DNA of 64,000 nucleotides from Edaphochlamys debaryana (lineage: Eukaryota > Chlorophyta > Chlorophyceae > Chlamydomonadales): positions 62,001 to 126,000 of the forward strand of contig JAEHOE010000192.1 of NCBI GenBank assembly GCA_016858145.1, in the 5' to 3' direction. The notes under the pieces are model-generated. The model was not told the origin of the DNA, did not search any database, and saw nothing but the letters and a program-made list of their open reading frames with translations. Made by a program: the position numbers and the translations under genes. This document shows, one piece after another, positions 34,101-45,400 of this stretch (its first letter is position 1; each line of letters begins with the position of its first letter).

Positions 34101-37100
34101 CCCCCCCACCCCCGCCCCCCCAGGGACGACGTGGACGCTGAGCGCAAGGAGCGGTCCCTGTCGGCCCTCCGCGCCGCCGGCTACCGGCTGGTGACGTCGG
34201 CGGACGTGCTGCCGCTGCTGGAGCCGCTGCTGGGGGCGCGCGGGGGGGGGCTGGGGGCGGGGCGGGGCCGCGAGTACCGGGCCATGCTCGAGTACTTCGT
34301 GGGCATGAAGAGCACGCGGTGCGTGGGGGGTGGGGGAGGTGGGGGGGAGCGGGCTGCGTGGGCAAGCGGTGAGGGCGAGGGGCGAAGTTAACAGGGAAGC
34401 GCCAAGGCAGGCTGGGGTAGGGCAAAGTTGGCAGTGGGCGAGTACATAGCGGGTAGGAGGGGCCGAGGGGCACGCTTCAAGAGGCTGGTGCATGAGGGAC
34501 AAGAGCCGAACGCTCCCCAGCGGGCTGGCCTCCACACCCGCACCCACACCTCCCCTCCCCCCCGTCGGCAGGCTGATCGGCAACTCGGTGTCCACCTTTG
34601 CGGCGCTGGCCATGCTGGAGCGGCGGCACGCGGGCCGCTGGGCGGCCTACTACAACGGCGGCAACGTGCCGCTGGCCTCGGTGCTGCCTCACCTGCACCG
34701 CCTGCCCTGGGTCTTCACCTACAACTCCTGGTCGCCGGGGTACGACTACATGCTCAAGGCGGCCGTGAGGTGGGAGCGGGTGGGAGGGAGGGTGTGGGGC
34801 AGGGGCGGGGAGAGGGAAGGGGAATGTCGAGGGGCGGGAATGAAGGGCAGGCGGGGGCTGCCCCCGTGTGACCCGTGTAGGGTCCGGTCGGCTGGGCCCT
34901 CGGAGGCCGCTCACACCCCCTGCCACGCCCACGCCCCCCTGCCCCCAGGTCCGCTGCCGCCACACGCTCCTTCCAGCCCTACTGCATCTTCAACGGCAAC
35001 TCCACCTCGTACATCCACGAATGGGTGAGCGGGGGCGAGGGCGAGGGAGGGGGCGACACACACGCGGCGCGCGCCGGAGCGGGCAAGAGCCGGCCGCGTC
35101 CCCGCTCAGCAGCTGAGCCAACTCGGACCCAACGCCTGCCTTCCTCCCTCGCTCCCCCTCCTCTCTCCCCCAGCTGGTGGCCAACAACGTGACCATCATC
35201 CGCCACGAGCCCACCTGGCGCCAGGCGCTCATCGACGCGGCGGGGCGCAAGGCCTCGGAGAACGTGCGCCACAGCCACCTGTTCAAGACGCCCGACATGC
35301 TGGTCTCGACGTTCCAGGTGGGGGAGCGGGCACCGGCTGCAGGAGGGGCAGGAGGGGCTCCCCGTGTTGGCCCCTGCGTCCTTCCCCTGACCCTCCCGTT
35401 CCACCCGGTCCCCCTTCCCCCCACCCAACCCCCAGCGCGTGGACCTGCCCGTGGTGCCCACCCTGGACCAGTACACCTACGTGCTCTACACGGACGCAGG
35501 TGGGCGCTCCGGGGGGTGGGCTGGGCGGTGGGAGGAGGGGCGTGCTGGGCACGTGTGTCGGGAGGCAGGTCACGGCCGCTCTGGCAGACTGGCACCCATC
35601 TGCCCACCCTGACGTCCCTTGGTGCGCCTGGCCCCCGCACGCAGATGTGTTCTTCCGGCGGCCCATACGGCTGGACGACTTCGGTGAGTGCCGTCCAGTG
35701 CGCTGCAGAGCCCGCACAGCCCCCGCGCACGCTCCAGCTTGGCCCCCAACGCCCTGTCGCACCGCCTCCCTCATCCTCCCTCGTCCTACCCCGCCTCCCC
35801 CTCCCCAGGCCTGCCGCTGCCCAAGTCCGTGCTCATGGGCTACGAGATGGAGCGCCACTTTCCCTACAACGCGGGTGGGCGGGGGGAAGGGGCGGCGGGG
35901 GATGCGGGGGCCAGCAGTGACCCAGAGCCGTCCTTGCTCTGATGCCCGCCCGAGCACGCACGCCCGCATAGAGCCCATCCCCTCCACCCCTGTCACCCCC
36001 CCCATCCCCACCTCCACCACCCCTCGACCCCAGGCATCATCCTGGCCAACCTGCCCACCATGCGCCGCAACTACAAGGCCTTCATCGCCGCCATGCTGGA
36101 CAACAACAACGGCCTCTACTACGTGGGCTACGGGCCCGCGGACCAGGGAGCCATCAACATGGTGAGCGGACGGGCGGGCGGCCCCGGCACGCACGGTGGG
36201 GGGGAGGGAGTGTCGGGCGCAGGGCAAGCACTGCGGATGGGCACCGCGGACAGGCAGCGCACGGCAACGGGAGGGCACCGGTGTCCGCTGGACGTCTCGG
36301 GCCCGAGAGCCGGTGCTGCGCACCCCACGCCGCCACCCCCAACACGGCCTCCCTTTGACCTGATCTGACGGCCACCCGTCGGACCCCCCTCGGCTGCAGT
36401 TCTACGAGAAGGACCTCCGCGAGCGCGTGCTGCCCTCCGCCTTCAACTCCAAGCCTTACAACTCCTGGGACCCCGCCTCCTACATAGTGCACTTCCACGG
36501 CCCCAAGCCCCACGAGTACAGCACCTTCCTCACGGGGGGGCACTGCGACTTCGCCAACCTGTGCGAGCGGGCGTTCCAGGAGTGAGCACGCGGGCGGGCG
36601 GGTGGGGAAGGCAAGGGCAAGGAGCCCGGGCAGCGAGGTTGGCCGCGACGGAGTGCGGGTTTAAGCCTCTTCATTCTCTAGGCGACTACACCTCATCACT
36701 CCTCCCCTGCATTGCCCCCTCCTCCTCTCCACCCTCACCACCCCAGGTCGCTGTGTCGCTCCGTGCGCGAGTGGTCCCGCTGGCTGCCCGAGGAGCGCCT
36801 GGCGCAGCAGCTGGCGGACCTGTGCGCGGCCATCGAGAGCCCGGTGGGGCGGGGAGGGGGGGATGCGGGGACGGGAAGGGAAGGAGGGGCTCAGCCGCAT
36901 GCGAGGGGACCCCGGCTGGCAAGGGTGCCCACAGAAGGCGCCGCGCAGAGACGGTCCGACAGCCGCCGCGCTGCGCCGGGCGACGTGCCGGTCCGTGGGC
37001 TAACTCAGGTGTCCCCCCGCTCAATTCACCTCGCCTCCGCCCCCGCTGCGCGCCCGTTCCGCCCCGCCCGCAGACGCTCAAGCGGCTCAAAAACATCATT

Positions 37101-37121
37101 GGGCGGAGAATTGACGACTGA
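31171..37121 (+). CDS. Type II membrane bi-domain glycosyltransferase: O-fucosyltransferase-like plus GT-A (DXD) domain, 790 aa, 17 exons
   Basis: Exons: 31171-31632, 31797-31859, 32289-32519, 32763-32813, 32998-33200, 33467-33592, 34124-34318, 34572-34769, 34949-35024, 35174-35317, 35436-35499, 35645-35683, 35809-35874, 36034-36161, 36400-36581, 36747-36843, 37074-37121. After a 40-residue charged tail comes one membrane anchor (MLAVALFLTGFFAGV, about 47-61), typical of Golgi glycosyltransferases. Domain 1 (about 105-510) resembles GDP-fucose O-fucosyltransferases: FAVCNGFANQRLSVVYAALL, LGRSLVLP, YNYIHLRIENDWLAHCK, IPLYVASYW, IGNSVSTFAALAML, AYYNGGNVPL. Domain 2 (about 510-745) resembles GT-A nucleotide-sugar transferases: TYVLYTDADVFFRRPI carries the DXD metal motif (the last Asp codon is split by an intron), followed by NAGIILANLPTM, DQGAINMFYE and YIVHFHGPKPHEY. 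Exon 5 joins exon 6 only through an AT-AC intron; otherwise TAA at 33201 would end the protein after domain 1 has begun. The sugar donors and acceptors are unknown. Confidence 0.9.
33201..33466 (+). other. AT-AC intron (U2-like ATAAGT donor, CAC acceptor)
   Basis: Exon 5 ends ...CACTGCAA and is followed by ATAAGTGG. The next coding frame resumes at GCGCTGGGAG after CCCCCTCAC. Joining AA to G gives AAG and the continuous peptide DWLAHCKRWEAIADGVVRDN. With this junction the whole 17-exon gene stays in frame (2373 coding bases). No GT or GC donor near 33190-33210 pairs with an acceptor before 33490 in phase. The donor matches ATAAGT, the form known for U2-type AT-AC introns, rather than the U12 ATATCC form. 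Confidence 0.75.
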
Positions 37122-38989
37122 ACGAAGGACAGCGCTGCCTGCATGCTGGGGTCTCGGGAGCCGACCATCGTTGGCGTGGTGGGGGACAAGGGGCGGGGGG
37201 CGAAGGGGGAGCTCGGGCCGCCTGGTAGCACGGGGATGAGGGGAGAGAGGGGTAGTGCGGGCAGCTATTTGGTGCATGAACTTGTGGCTTGGCGGGCCAG
37301 AGCCAGCGCTTGAGGGGGTAAAGGCAATGTGCATTCGGGCCTGGCCCGCCAGCCGGCACTGCGAAAGGCGAAGCATCGGGTGAAGCGAGTTCAGGGAGGG
37401 GTGAAGCGGCAAGCAGAACGGCTTTGGCATAGGGGTGATCGCCTGGGGGCGGGGCACGATCAGGGCGTTCATTAGGTTTCCGCACTGCTACTCGTGCACA
37501 ACCCGGGTGACTTGGGACCCGCAGCTTGACTAACGCCGTGGCTAGGTGGGATTGCTCGTGGTATCGCCGAGGGCGGCACTGAGCGGTGACGGGGGCACAG
37601 GAGCGAGGGAGGTGGGCAGAGCCCCCGCATAGCACACAAGCAGCAAGGCTTTCTAGCACTACACGGAGCGGTATGCGCGGGGGCCGGAGGGCATAGCCTC
37701 CATGCAGTGCACTAGCAACAGGGCTATCTAGCACTACACGGAGCGGTATGCGCAGCAGATGTAGTCGGTGATGCGGCTGAGAACGGCTACGCTAGAGTAA
37801 CCGGCATGCTGCGCGGGGGCACGGAGCGCGGGAGGGAATGCGAGGCTGAGGGGAGAGGAGCACCGGCAGTTAACGTCAACGGACCGGGTTACGCTCTTTT
37901 TGCCGGTCGGGGTGCGCAGCGATGCACGCACGGCCACGTCGCAATCGAGTGCTGCCAACCTGGGTTTCAGTAGGCGCGCGCTTCGAGCGCGGCAACCCCA
38001 CGTGCGCGAACCGGGCCGGGACGAACTTACTGCCGCCGGCCAAGGCAAGAAAACCTCTCCCTATCCGTCATGGACTGGATGCTGCAGGCGCGCGGCTGAA
38101 GCCGCTGGGCGGCTGTTGCTCAGTATGAGCTCGGCATGTACATAACATTCCCAGTCCGCCCCGAGCGCTTCCCACCTCGAGCCATTAAGCGGCTGTCCTT
38201 TCTCGTTACACTTGAAGCCAACGGCGGCTCGCGCGGGTACGTGTTGCGGGCGTAGTAGGTGAGGGGTCGTGTCGGGTCGGGCCTGGGGTTCCGGCTCGGC
38301 CCCGGACACGACTTTTCACGGCTGCCCCGTTTGCGACTCTCCATGCCGGGCTCTATTGGTAGAATATAACTCTCGTGCGTTCCAAACTGCTGATCTGCTC
38401 GAGGCGCGGAGAGTCCGACTGTGATCGCCCTCGCATTGCCGCGACTTCCCACACGCCATATACGCGCGCGTGCTCAAACAACAGCGATAAACACGCTTAT
38501 GACACGTAACAGCCAGAGCACATAGCACTGGCTAGTCAGAGGAGGCCGCTCGTCTCCAAGACCACGGAGCGCAGGGCCGGGCGCTCACCGCGGCAGGTCG
38601 TCACTAACCGACGCCAGCGGAGACGGCTACCCAGATGAAGACAGGTGAGCGCTCGTCGCTGGGTAAGGCCCTGGCAGGCCCGGTCACGTCGATGCCATGG
38701 CCTGGGCCACGGACCCTAGCTAGGTGGCTAGCTGAACGAGCAAAGCGCCCAGTGCGCCTGTAACGACATCCTCGGCGCGGACTGCGTCGATGCCGCTCTG
38801 GTTCGGGGCTTCAGTCAGAGCCTCGGGCAGTGGACCTGCTGCAGCGCATGATGCAGATGGCTTTGTGGCCAGACGCAGCCGCCGCACTGTGTCGACCTAT
38901 GTAACCCAGGGATTCTTGGCTCGCGATACTGGAGCGCAGGTGTGCTTGTGGACAGCTGTGCCGGGAGCTGGAGCGACGCGGCCTTGCCG
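37122..38989. other. Intergenic region between glycosyltransferase gene and MYB gene
   Basis: The 1.87-kb stretch should contain the glycosyltransferase 3'UTR and the MYB promoter and 5'UTR. No coding exon or structural RNA could be supported. A pair of 26-base direct repeats lies at 37653 and 37728, and base composition becomes less GC-extreme around 37900-38550. Confidence 0.5.
37653..37753. repeat. 26-bp direct repeat, two copies, period 75
   Basis: Identical 26-base copies beginning CTAGCACTACACGGAGCGGT lie at 37653-37678 and 37728-37753. Flanking bases (AGCAAGGCTTT and AGCAACAGGGCTAT) are also similar, so this is probably an imperfect tandem duplication of about 75 bases. Confidence 0.9.
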
Positions 38990-41900
38990 ATGGACGCGGA
39001 CCCAACGACCCCGGAGCGCGCCTGCTCTGAGTCCCTGAGCGAGCCGCCCACGGACGACGAGGCCACCACTGGGGGCGAGGAGGGCGACAGCGGCGAGGAT
39101 GACTCGTGCGCGGGCGCCAAGCGCAGGCGCTACTCGGGGGCGGTCAGCAGGCGCGCGTGGACGGCGGAGGAGCACGAGGCCATGGTACGTGTGGGGGCGG
39201 AAGGGTTCGGGGCTTCGCTGGCAATGGGCCTGGCTCTGCGACTCAACCTCGGAGGCCGCGTCGGGCTTCGACGTGCACTCTCGAGGCAAAGCACTCCCAC
39301 GCCAACCAACTCGAGCCGTTGACCTCCCGTCACCCAGTTTTGCCCCTTCCGCCCTTACCCCCTGCCACCCCCCTGCCACCCCTAGGTCGAGGCGGTGCAG
39401 CAGCAGTTGGACGCTGGTGCGGGGGCGGAGGGCGCCAGCGCCGGCGGCAGCGGCAGTGCGGGTGGGGCTGCTGCGGGGAGCGGCGGTGCCCCGGGCGCTT
39501 CCAAGAAGAAGGCCGGCATCAACTGGGCGCTGGTTGCGCAGTGAGTGCCGGGGGGAGCTGGAATGTATGGGGGGAGGTCAGTGACCGGGGTGGGAACAGC
39601 TGGCGGGGCCGGCGGCGTTTGGAGGGCTGGCCCCCCACTTCTGAAGTCCATCCCAGGTTTGACCCTTGCACCTCTTCTCCGCAGGTCCGTGCCAGGGCGT
39701 ACGGGCAAGCAATGCCGCGAGCGCTGGCAGAACGCTTGCAGGTGCGGCGGGGCGGGCAGCGTTTAGGAAGACAGGCAGAACGACCGGAAGGCCGCGACCC
39801 ACGTTTGCTTGCACCTCACACTCAATAACGCTGCGTCCCTAACCCCCCTGCCGCACCCCTGCCCCGCCCCCCAGCCGCCCCAACCTGGTGCGGGGGCAGT
39901 GGACGGCGGCGGAGGACCGAGCCATCGCTCGGGGCCACGCGCTGTGGGGCCCCGCGTGGACCCGCATCGCCCGGCAGCTGACCACGCGCACCGAGAACCA
40001 GGTGGGGCGGGGCGGGGTTAGCCCAGTGATGCAGCACATCCCAGTCCCTCTCCCCTGCATCTCACCACCCCTGCCACTCCCGACCACCGCCACCTGCTGT
40101 CCCCCTCAGGTCAAGAACCGCTGGTCCACCATCGTGCGGAACAAGAAGCGGGTGAGGCCAGGGAGGAGGGCTTGTCTGTGGGCAGTCGGGTCCCGCAGCT
40201 GCTGTGGCTCACGCCGCCGTGCCTCGCCCCGCGTGTTACTCACTCCTGCGCCGCTCCACCCCTCCCCCCCCAGCCACCTCTGCGCACTGGCGGCGGCCTG
40301 CCTGCCTACGTGGCGGCCGTGCAGGGCGGCACCCGCCCGACAGAGGCCTTCAGGTGTGTGGTACAGGGGAGCGGGAACGAAAGGGTTAGCCACCGTGGAG
40401 AGCTTCTGTGTGCTGAGGGGTTGGGGACTGGGGGCGGAGACTGGGGCGGAGGCTGGACCTGGGAGGGCGCCCGAGTGGACCGATCTCAGCTAACACTGCT
40501 CCTGCCTGCCAACCACCGCAGCGTCATCTACGGTGTGATCCTGGACGAGCCCTCCGACCCCATTGGCAACCCCGCCGCCGCCATCCTCGCCGCCGCCGAT
40601 CCCTCTCACGCCGCCGCCACGCCCTTCGCCGCCGCCGCCACCGCCGCCTTTGCCACCCCCTCTCCTTCCGCTGGCAACGGGCCCTCCTCGCCGCAGCTTG
40701 CCCCGCCCCCCTCCAACGGGGCCCAGGCTGCCGGCCAGGCGGCCCTGCGCCCGGAGTCCGGGGCGGGCCTGGGCCTGGGCCTGGGTGTGCCGCGGCTGCT
40801 GTACGTGGCCTCCGCTCAGCGCTCCCGCTCCCCCTCCATCGCACCCGACCCGCCGCTGCTGCCCGCCCTGACGTCGGCGCCGCCGGGGTCGGTGGCGGAG
40901 CCGGCGGACAGCGCCGGGATCGTCGGCGACAGCTCCGGCGGCGCCGCCAGCGACGACGACTTCGGCCCCGCCGCCGGGCGCCCCGCGGCGGCGGACGCGC
41001 AGGCCCACGTCAACCTCAGCGGCAGCGGTGGGGGCGCCGCGGGCATGGCCCGGGCCGGCAGCGTCGCCTCCCTCGCCTCGTCTCCGCCCTGCGCCGCGGC
41101 CCGCAAGCGGCAGCGCCTGGGGCTCGACCCGGCTGGAGCCGAGGCCCTGCCGCCGGCCCCGCAGGCGCCGCTGACGCCGCCGGCCCCGGCGACGCTGGCC
41201 CTCACCGCCAGCGGCGGCATGTCCCATGCCGCCAACGCCGCCGCCGCCGCCGGCCGCGCCACCTCAAGCCCCGCCGCCGCCGCTGGCGCCTCGGCAGGGA
41301 GCGGCGGCAGTGGCATCCCCGCTGCCGCCGCCCCTGCTCCCGCTGCCGTTGGCCCCACCACGCCTCCCCTGGCTCCGCCGTCGACTTCCGCTGGTGGCGC
41401 CGAGGCCAGGTCGCCGCTGGAGGCCGCACTGGCGGCTCTGTCTGGCGCCACCGCCGGCGGGCGCGTGTCGCTGCCGGTGGGGGTGGTGCGGTCGCTGCTG
41501 GACATTGCGGTGCGGCATGAGGGGCTGCTGAGGTGCACGCAGCGCGCGAGGGCGGCCGCGGCCGAGGCGGCTGCGGCGGCAGAGTCCGTGGCAGCGGCCG
41601 TCGGCGGAGGACCGCGGGTGCCGCCTCCAGGTGAGCACAAGTCATACTGGTGCATGGTGGTTAAACTGATCCCGCGTGCATCCTTGGCGTCTGCTCCACG
41701 CAAGCCTCACTGGCCCTTGCCTTACTCTTTCCCAGCAGGCCCCTTCTCCGCCGGCCCCATGCACTTCCCGCCACCACTGTCGCTGCCACCGCCGCCCAAC
41801 TACCAAGGCCCCGCGCCGCGCCCGGCCCGCTCACCGCTGGGCCTTCCGCCCGCTGCCATGCGCCACTCGGGCAGCGCGGGCTCGGGTGGCCCCCGCGGCG

Positions 41901-42496
41901 GCCCTGGGCCCAGCGATGACTACTTCGCCCGCATGCGTGCGCTGCGTGCTGAGCAGGCGCAGCGCCGCATGGCGTCCACCGCACGCCCCAGCGCTGGCAG
42001 CCACTTCGCGCCCGGCCCCGCCGCCGGCCCAGCCCGCGCCGCCGCCGCCCCGCCCCCCGCCGCAACCGCCGGTGCCGCCGGTGCCTCGGCCCTGCCCGAG
42101 GAGGTCGAGGAGGACTGGCTGGCGGAGCTGTGCTTCGACTCGGACGGCGGAGGAGACGCAGGGGGCGGGGCCGCGGGGGCTGTGCAGGGCGGTGCGGGTA
42201 GCGCGGCCCTGGCCCCACCCCGCCGGCTCAGCCGGGGCTCCTTCCTGCCCGGGCCAGCCGGCCCGGCAGCGACGTTTGGGCCCCGCTCCTTTAGCGTGCC
42301 CACCTCCCTGCACGCCTGGCACTCAGGCGCGCCGGCCGGTGCCGCTGCCGCCGCCGCGGAGCTGGGCGCTGCTGCTGCTGGCGGCGCGGGCCCCTCGGCT
42401 GCGGGGGCGACGGGAAGCGCCCTGCAGCCGCCGCTGCTGCGCTGCGCCACTCCCTCGGAGGAGTTTTTGGAGGCCTTCCTGGAGGCCACCGCCTGA
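38990..42496 (+). CDS. Two-repeat MYB DNA-binding protein, about 841 aa, 8 exons
   Basis: Exons: 38990-39184, 39386-39540, 39685-39741, 39875-40001, 40110-40151, 40274-40353, 40522-41630, 41739-42496. It is a probable nuclear transcription factor. An acidic N-terminus (TDDEATTGGEEGDSGEDD) is followed by a basic KRRRYSG patch, a candidate nuclear localisation signal. Repeat 1 (about 56-135) reads RRAWTAEEHEAMVEAV, then about 35 Gly/Ala/Ser residues, then INWALVAQSVPGRTGKQCRE. Repeat 2 (about 141-192) reads RGQWTAAEDRAIARGHALWG, PAWTRIARQLTTRTENQVKN, RWSTIVRNKKR and keeps the spaced Trp residues. The remaining 620 residues are Ala/Pro/Gly-rich, with an acidic EEVEEDWLAELCFDSDGG segment near 700-725 that could act as an activation region. 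The last intron (41631-41738) has no stop in frame and a CAGCAG acceptor, so intron-retained and one-residue-longer products are possible. The ATG at 38990 is the first in frame. Confidence 0.9.
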
Positions 42497-45400
42497 GGGA
42501 CGGGACATGACACCAGGAGGAGAAGTGGTGTGGGCGAGAGGCAACACCGCATGCACAGCAGGGTCTGCGTTGGCATCTGGGCCCAGGCTCGACCAGGCCA
42601 GGTGCGGGAGGATGTGTACAAGTGCCGACGCACGCCCGATGGGACGCTGGGAACACCATCTGGAGAACACGAACCGCCATCGCTTGACGTTTGACCTGAA
42701 CTCGGAGAACCATAATCTCTACATGCGCACCACAATGGCTTGTAGAGCTAGACGCACACCAACACCGCGGGGAAGCCTGGGGTCCCGGGTCTGGAGGCGG
42801 GATCAAGCCAGCGTGGCGGTCCTCAGGCCCGGGCAGGCATCCTGATGGTCAACGCTTGGGCAGCCGGATGGGCGAGGGAAAGGGCCAAGTACGAAAGATG
42901 GGTGGCTCATGGATCGCACGCAACTTTGGAGGTGTTTCTTGTTTGGTCTAGGAAGACAGTCTAGGAGTTCTTTTTGCACACTCGAAGCATGCATTCCCCT
43001 CATCGCTGCACAAGGCATCATACGCACACCGCTAGAGGCGCAGGAGTCAGGGGCCTGAACGCACACCTTGCACAGGGCGAATCTTGACGGAATACTGGTA
43101 CCTTCTGGATGTCTGTGGCTGTCATGCCAGATCTTACACCTGCTGAATAGCCGAATCAATACTGGAGGATGCGATGTGTTGACAACGGGCCACCCTTCGT
43201 TGCCAGCATGTTTGTTTCTTGTCTGCTTGGGGGCCTCTCTTGTGTGGCCATGTTTTCCAACCCTTTGGCGGGTGTTCGGGTAGGTCCGCGGCTCGACGTT
43301 CTGCTACACCACTGCTTGGAGTGCTCTGCTTGCGCTGTGTGGGCGTTTCTCATTGCCTGGAGCACTGCGAGCCGCTCACATGCCTCTTGTGGCCCGGCCT
43401 CATCACTCGTAGCCACTTCATGGTATTTGCGTTGTGGCCCCTCTGTGGGGTCCATGATCACTTTGTGTCTGTGCGTGCACATCGCCACCGAGGGAGGAGG
43501 AGGGGGCGGCCACCCGGCGGAGGGCGCAGCAGCGACACCAGGGTTGAGGGGCTGGAGGCAAGCAGGGTTGCGCGGCTTGGGTGGATGGTGTGTGGGCCCG
43601 CAAGGTTGTGGCGGCGGTGCTGTGCCTTGGGGGCGGGGGCGGGTGGGTGGGGCCTGCAGTGTGTGCGTGGCTCAGCATGCGGTGGTGGGACACCGGGGAT
43701 TGGCGTTGGAGGGGCCTGCCTGAGGCTTCGATTGCTAGGTGAGCCCTATGCGGCGGCAAACGAACGGGACGTGCGCGAATGGCTCTGGCACGCTTAGCGG
43801 CCGGGGGCTTGCCTTCCTGCTCAACGATATGTGATGACCCTTTCCATGCATGGTGGGACTCATAAGGTGATCTCCTGTCTCCTTTGCTATGTTTGCATGC
43901 CGGTCTGGTCTCAGTCTCTCCTCTCTGGTCCTGTCCTGTCCGGTCCGGTCCAGTCCTATCCCGCTGGTGGCCACGTGGGGGCGCGGGGCCGGGTGCAGCA
44001 GGGGCAGGCAGGCACTTTGATGCGGGCGGGTGTTAGGTCTGATGGACAAGGTCGAGGCGCCTGGCGTGGGTATTGAGGTAGTGTAAGTAAGGTTATAAGC
44101 ATGAGTTTAGCTCAGCAGAATTCAAGTGCATGCATACAACTGTCTCCATATCTATCTATCTCTGATAGCCGCGGGCGGGATGCGAGTTCCATACTGCGGC
44201 ACCTGAGGAGCATGTATGGGTGAGTAACCGCGGCATGCAGTAGCATAAACAGGCGAGTAGCGAGGAGTGGCCACCATGTGATGCGGAGTGGGCGGAGAGG
44301 GGCTGCAGGTAGCTGTCGGGGGTGGCCCCAGGCATGGCCGAAGGGGGGGCTGCCCTCCCGTGCTGCTGAGGGGCCGGGTGCGCTACGTACATAGATGGGC
44401 GGTGGCTGGCGAGAGGCAGTGTTGACAGGTGTCGTTGGTCGCCCAGGCTGGCCTTGTAGTGAGACGGGGGCAGCTGAGACTGTGGGCCGAGGGTGGCGGT
44501 GCAGTAGGTGGCGGCCGGAAGCATTCACATTTGCAACGAGCGAGGTATTTACCCGCACTTTGCCCCCTTGTCGTCCTCACTGCAACCTCGTAGTAGTGCC
44601 CAGGGCGGCGGGTCCCAGCCCACAGCGCCCGCATACGAAACACAACATCGAGGAGAAGCCCTGCACCATGGCTATCCCGCTTACGACCGCGCCATGAATC
44701 TGGAGCCTTTTATTTGGAGACCAGGGCTGTCCAACCGGTCCAGCATCCGCTTGCGGCCAGAGCTAGACTGCAGCGCCATACCCAGGCATCAAGATGAGGC
44801 AGCTGCAATCCCACACCATGTTTCCTGCCATAACCTTATTCGTGTGCCATTGCCGTGGACCAATACCCGTAGCATGTCTGGTTGTCACGCAGGGTGGCAA
44901 GATTGCCCCGCTGAAGGCATCACAGATAGACATGCAAGCCATCAAGTCATCTTTCGACATCCGGTCCCGGCCACATCAACCCAAACAGCAAAATCTGCCC
45001 CACACAAACACTGCCATGAATACCCCGTCTAGGGGTGGGCTGCTGCAAGGCTGCACCCCAGGGCCGCGGTCCAAGGGCAGACGGCCCCTGGATCTGCCGT
45101 GCAACCCGTGTCGTGTCCCACATGAGAACACCTGCGGGGTCCCAAGAACTGCGCAATACATGGGCCAGCCTTTGCCCCAGCAGGTGCAGACTTGACATGC
45201 AGTCCGCGCTGCACCCTGCAGGCTCCAATCGGACGCCACGACCTTGATTATTCTTGTTGGTCCTTATTGGTAGACAATTGCCCGTTGTCTCAGTTGCAGA
45301 CGGGAGGGTTGCCGCGGTCGTGCGTGCCATACATGGCCGGCAAGCCATCCCATCATTTCAACCAGTACCATCTCGATCAGCCCTCGAACTCCCTCGCAAC

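Noticed and set aside
38340..38415. tRNA-like stretch (GGCTCTATTGGTAGAATA...)
   Set aside because: No convincing B box and no cloverleaf pairing by eye.
43156..43488. 110-codon minus-strand ORF with a fairly protein-like composition
   Set aside because: No family motif, no start context and codon use unlike the confident genes; kept only as part of the AT-richer gap finding.
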